Source of the DNA: [Actinomadura] parvosata subsp. kistnae
GTDB lineage: Bacteria; Actinomycetota; Actinomycetes; Streptosporangiales; Streptosporangiaceae
Direction of reading: 5' to 3'
Length of the DNA stretch: 64,000 bases
NCBI RefSeq assembly: GCF_900323885.1
Contig: NZ_OOHJ01000020.1
Location: forward strand, 46,289 to 110,288
Program-made: the position numbers and the translations under genes
Shown here: piece by piece, positions 61,162-64,000 of the stretch
How the letters are laid out: each line of letters begins with the position of its first letter
Position numbering within the stretch: the first letter of the stretch is position 1
The notes under the pieces: model-generated
Told to the model about the DNA's origin: nothing
The model's input: the letters and a program-made list of their open reading frames with translations, nothing else
Database searches by the model: none

Positions 61162-62334
61162 TCACGGGAGCCAGCCGCGGTAACGCAAGCTGGGGGCACG
61201 TCCCCGGCAGAAGGACGAGCAGTACAGGCGGGCTCGACCCGGCCCGAGCATGGGCTGGGCCATCGGCTGGGCACACACCCGGCAACACCCAAGGCCGATG
61301 AGGGGAGCGAGATCGGCCAGCAACTGCTCAACGCCGGGCAGCTCCTCAGGCAGCGGATCGTCATCGGCCCGGCAACCGGTGTAGGCCAGCAGCTGTTGAA
61401 AAGCGGCCCGCAGCTCGGTGAGGTTACGCCGGCGGGCGCCGAGCAGGGCGAGGTAGTCCTCGATTGGCCAGGTGATGAGGGCTCCCGCCCGCGTCAGGCA
61501 TACACCGACCCGGTCAATGCAATACCGGTCGGCGAAGTCCATCAAGGTGTAGCCGAGGAGCTGCAGGATCATCGGGAGGGGGAAGCGCTCGGTGCGACGG
61601 GTGCTCTTGAAGTCGATCAGTAGGCCATCCACGATGAGGTCGGCGTCGGCGGCGACGTAGGCGCTGCCGTCGAAGGTGGGCCCGGGCAGGCACATCTCCG
61701 GTACGGTCGCGCGGCGAAGCTGGCCCAGCGGCCCGCTGCCGGCGGTCCGGACCTGCGCGACGGTGTCGCGCACGAGGTCGTGGTGAGGGAGAGCCAGAAG
61801 CGTGGTCAAGGTGAAGGCGCCGGTGTCGGCGAAGGCCGCCTTGCACAAGGGGGTCAGCGGAAAGGCCACGGGGTTACGGAAGTTGAGGGCGTACCAGGCA
61901 GCGCCGAGCAGCAGACGAGCCAGGTGTTCTTCTTCCTCTTCCGTCCGCGCCAGCGGACGCCCGCGGTCGTCGAGCTGCAGCTCGGAGATCGTCGCACGCA
62001 ACCGCTCCAGCAGTTGACGGCCAACGGTCTCCATCACCTCCCATGCCGCATGCTCGCCGAGGGCCAGTGCGGTGGCACGTAGATGGTCCACACCCATGAC
62101 GGTGGCGGCATCGACGCCCGCGACTTGAGTGAACGCGAAGCGCAGACGCTGGTCGATCGCGGTCCCCACGGTGCCTGCCTCATAACCGACGCCGGGCCCG
62201 GGCCAGATCAAAGGCGTAGTCGGCAGCTGCGCCAGATAACTCGCACGAAGCCGGCGAACGCCCGCCGACAACTCTCGATCCAGGAACCGGCGTAGCGGTG
62301 TCCGGGGGGAAGCCAATCCTCGCGTCAGGCTCAT
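61162..62334 (-). CDS. PD-(D/E)XK nuclease-like protein with zinc-finger C-terminus
   Basis: A 390-aa protein from ATG 62334 (a TTG ten codons upstream also possible). Helical N-terminal half (HAAWEVMETVGRQLLERLRA, LLGAAWYALNFRNP). Near residues 220-250, AYVAADADLIVDGLLIDFKS followed by TRRTERFP shows Asp...D-x-K in the spacing of a PD-(D/E)XK active site (DADLI then DFKST). Next comes LQLLGYTLMDFADRYCIDRV, the helix that follows the core in this fold. The last 45 residues have CCRVCAQPM and LYCSSFCRGR, a zinc-binding pair. It could cut or bind DNA. I do not know a named family. Confidence 0.7.
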   Translation of the reverse strand: MSLTRGLASPRTPLRRFLDRELSAGVRRLRASYLAQLPTTPLIWPGPGVGYEAGTVGTAIDQRLRFAFTQVAGVDAATVMGVDHLRATALALGEHAAWEVMETVGRQLLERLRATISELQLDDRGRPLARTEEEEEHLARLLLGAAWYALNFRNPVAFPLTPLCKAAFADTGAFTLTTLLALPHHDLVRDTVAQVRTAGSGPLGQLRRATVPEMCLPGPTFDGSAYVAADADLIVDGLLIDFKSTRRTERFPLPMILQLLGYTLMDFADRYCIDRVGVCLTRAGALITWPIEDYLALLGARRRNLTELRAAFQQLLAYTGCRADDDPLPEELPGVEQLLADLAPLIGLGCCRVCAQPMAQPMLGPGRARLYCSSFCRGRAPSLRYRGWLP

Positions 62335-62557
62335 ACTGCGGAGAGTAGACGCCGAGAGTGACAAAAATTCAACTGAAAGTGATCAGCTGTGTCTGCAAGC
62401 ACCCGTGGAGCCAGGGGTCGCATCGCAAGTGCGCTGGCCTTCTCGGAAGAGCCTTCTCCACGGCATCGAGACGACGTGCTGTGAAACAAGAGGAGGGCAT
62501 CGATTGACAGGAAGGCCGTCAATGGCGGTCCTACTTGCTGTCAGCCTTTTCCTGACA

Positions 62558-62592
62558 TTCTCGTTTGTCAGTCGTACGCTGACAAACGAGAA
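62558..62592. promoter_or_regulatory. Perfect inverted repeat abutting a ribosome-binding site
   Basis: TTCTCGTTTGTCAG (62558-62571) and CTGACAAACGAGAA (62579-62592) are perfect 14-bp arms around TCGTACG. The right arm ends one base before GGGAGG (62593-62598), the ribosome site of the ATG at 62604. It may be an operator or an mRNA hairpin that controls translation. Confidence 0.75.
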
Positions 62593-62603
62593 GGGAGGTG
62601 TCC

Positions 62604-63508
62604 ATGGAGGACAAGACCGAGCCGACGTACGAGGACGCCCCGTACACCGAACTAGCGCTCGCCCAGTTGGCCCTGGCTGCCACCGCACAAGAGCTGGCCG
62701 ATTTCCTGATGGAGTTCGTGGTGGTCTGGCGGGGCTGGCACAGGCGTCCTGTCGAGGACGCGGCCCGGTTTGTCCGGCGGGCCCAGGAGTTCCTGGACCG
62801 GGCGGTGATCGTGGAGAAGGTGAGCGGCGCCTCGTGGGAGGACATTGGGGACACCCTGGAGATCACCCGGCAGTCCGCCACGCCAAGTTCCGCCAGGTCG
62901 CCGAGGAGTGGGAGGCGGCGGTCAAGCGCCCGATCGTGACCGATGAGATCTACGGGATCGGCGGCTTGCAGACGCGCACCTACAACCGGATGCCGGCGGG
63001 CACCGCGACGCCGGACGAGACGGCCGCCTACCTGGACAAGTGGGCCATCGCGCACGCCCAGGCGGACGGCCGTGACATCGAGGAGCGGCCCGTGTCCGGC
63101 GGCCTGGTCCGGATGGACGCGCTGACCGAGCTGCTGACCCTGCACAACCGCACCGCCGCCGTGCTGGACGAGTTCGCCGCGCCGCCGCCGCACCTGCTTG
63201 CCGAGATCTACGAGCGCGAGGCTGTGCTGCTGGACCGAGTCGCCGCCGGCGGCAGCGGCCGGTCGGCCCGCGACGCTAAGAAGCGCGCGGCTGAGGCTCG
63301 CGAGCGTGCCGCCACCCATCGCGCCCAGGACGCCCACACCAAGTCGATTGCCGAGACCCAGACCCCGGACCAGCACGCCATCGAGCACGAGCGGCGCTGG
63401 CCGAAGGAGATCTGGGGGCCGTACCGGGTCTTCCCCGACCTGGCCACCGCTCGCGACTGGTGCGCCCACTGCAACGTGTGGATCGGAACCGAAACGAGCC
63501 GCTCATGA
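62604..63508 (+). pseudogene. Hypothetical helical/HTH protein with one frameshift
   Basis: The first frame encodes MEDKTEPTYEDAPYTELALA through GASWEDIGDTLEITRQSA; the continuation HAKFRQVAEEWEAAVKRPIV onwards is in another frame. One C is missing near 62880 (GCC-ACGCC should be GCC-CACGCC); with it the gene is exactly 302 codons. ASWEDIGDTLEITRQSAHAK is a helix-turn-helix. The C-terminal half has helical KKRAAEARERAATHRAQDAH and ends with WCAHCNVWIGTETSRS. Loss could be real or a sequence error, since the following gene overlaps it by a normal ATGA. Family not recognised; similar proteins accompany actinomycete plasmid genes. Confidence 0.75.
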
Positions 63509-64000
63509 CCGATGACCACGCCGCCGACCATCCGGCCGGCCGGCCACGCATCATCGCCACCGCTGCCGAGCTGGCCGCCGCGGCTGCCGCCGTCGACCCC
63601 GACACCCCGGTGATCATCGACGATGCGCAGATCGAGCCCGGCTCCAACCCGGCCGACCACACCGCCTGGGCCATCGTCGCCCAGCGCCAGCTCATCCTCG
63701 CCAACCAGACCGGCCAGATGGCCGGGCCGGGCGATCAGGTCAGCGCGCCGGACGAGCAGGGCCGGCACCATCTGCTCACCACGCCGGCGCTGGCGCTGAG
63801 CGAGCGGCGCCTGGCCACCCCCAGCGTCGTCGGGCCCGTCGCGCACCCGGCCGACCCTGAGATCCGCCGGGACGAGGCCTACCACGGCCGCAGCGATCAG
63901 GACCTGACGCGCTATCTGATGGAGCTGCTGGACGCGCTGCAGCGCCTGGAGGCCGAAACCGGGCACCACGCGCACGACGCTGACCAGCAGTTCCACCCGG
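63505..64000 (+). CDS. Hypothetical protein, 3' end outside window
   Basis: An open frame of 165 codons from ATG 63505 that overlaps the preceding stop (ATGA) and runs off the window. It begins MTDDHAADHPAGRPRIIATA and contains DPDTPVIIDDAQIEPGSNPA and DLTRYLMELLDALQRLEAET. The coupled start shows that it belongs to the operon begun at 62604. No motif recognised. Confidence 0.65.
   Translation, partial: MTDDHAADHPAGRPRIIATAAELAAAAAAVDPDTPVIIDDAQIEPGSNPADHTAWAIVAQRQLILANQTGQMAGPGDQVSAPDEQGRHHLLTTPALALSERRLATPSVVGPVAHPADPEIRRDEAYHGRSDQDLTRYLMELLDALQRLEAETGHHAHDADQQFHP

Overview
The window reads as a high-GC actinomycete chromosome. Gene style (long GC-rich ORFs, GTG/TTG starts, ATGA overlaps, Tat lipoprotein sugar transporters without their own ATPase, RICIN-type CBM13 secreted hydrolases, a MobF relaxase, NB-ARC/TPR proteins) fits Streptosporangiales such as Nonomuraea. 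The genus is an inference; no rRNA or other marker gene is present, and I saw no tRNA and no CRISPR array.

Region 1 (1-10.9 kb) looks like ordinary chromosome. A MarR regulator is divergent from a 14-TM drug exporter across a perfect nested palindrome. Next is a sugar/glycan locus: a minus-strand operon (LacI regulator, D-2-hydroxyacid dehydrogenase, heparinase II/III-like protein) divergent from a plus-strand operon (Tat lipoprotein binding protein, two permeases, secreted GH43-CBM13 enzyme). Two LacI-type palindromes lie in the shared control region.

Region 2 (11.1-25.9 kb) begins the accessory part. It holds a small HTH protein, a broken tyrosine recombinase, a decayed NERD gene, a 1735-aa MobF relaxase/helicase, an ssb operon and several small genes (GrpB family, STAS, SANT-like, lamin-tail). 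This looks like part of an integrated conjugative or mobilizable element.

Region 3 (26-31.4 kb) is the most interesting. An HTH/coiled-coil/TM/WD40 protein is followed by a two-gene unit: a small protein ending in an amyloid-type signalling motif, overlapping by ATGA an NB-ARC/TPR protein that begins with a matching motif. This has the layout of a bacterial NLR and its amyloid-triggered effector.

Region 4 (31.4-39.6 kb) is recombination-rich: an IS256-family element, a serine recombinase remnant, an uncharacterised gene with a 16-bp perfect hairpin near its 5' end, a twice-frameshifted tyrosine recombinase, and an intact, translationally coupled trio (tyrosine recombinase, XRE regulator, seven-zinc-ribbon recombinase-like protein).

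Region 5 (39.6-56.8 kb) has a three-gene operon of large unrecognised proteins divergent from a secreted SpvB/Rhs-type polymorphic toxin gene. That gene is split by a 915-bp IS5-like element; removing the IS and one 3-bp target copy restores a 2125-codon frame. An N-terminally truncated beta-propeller gene follows. A 174-bp imperfect direct repeat lies at both sides of the toxin/propeller segment.

Region 6 (56.3-64 kb) contains remnants of a helicase and of a PD-(D/E)XK nuclease, a coiled-coil protein, an AlbA_2-domain protein, a PD-(D/E)XK-like protein with a zinc-finger tail, and a final operon (first gene frameshifted) running off the window. Together regions 2-6 look like a defence/toxin/mobility island with much decay.
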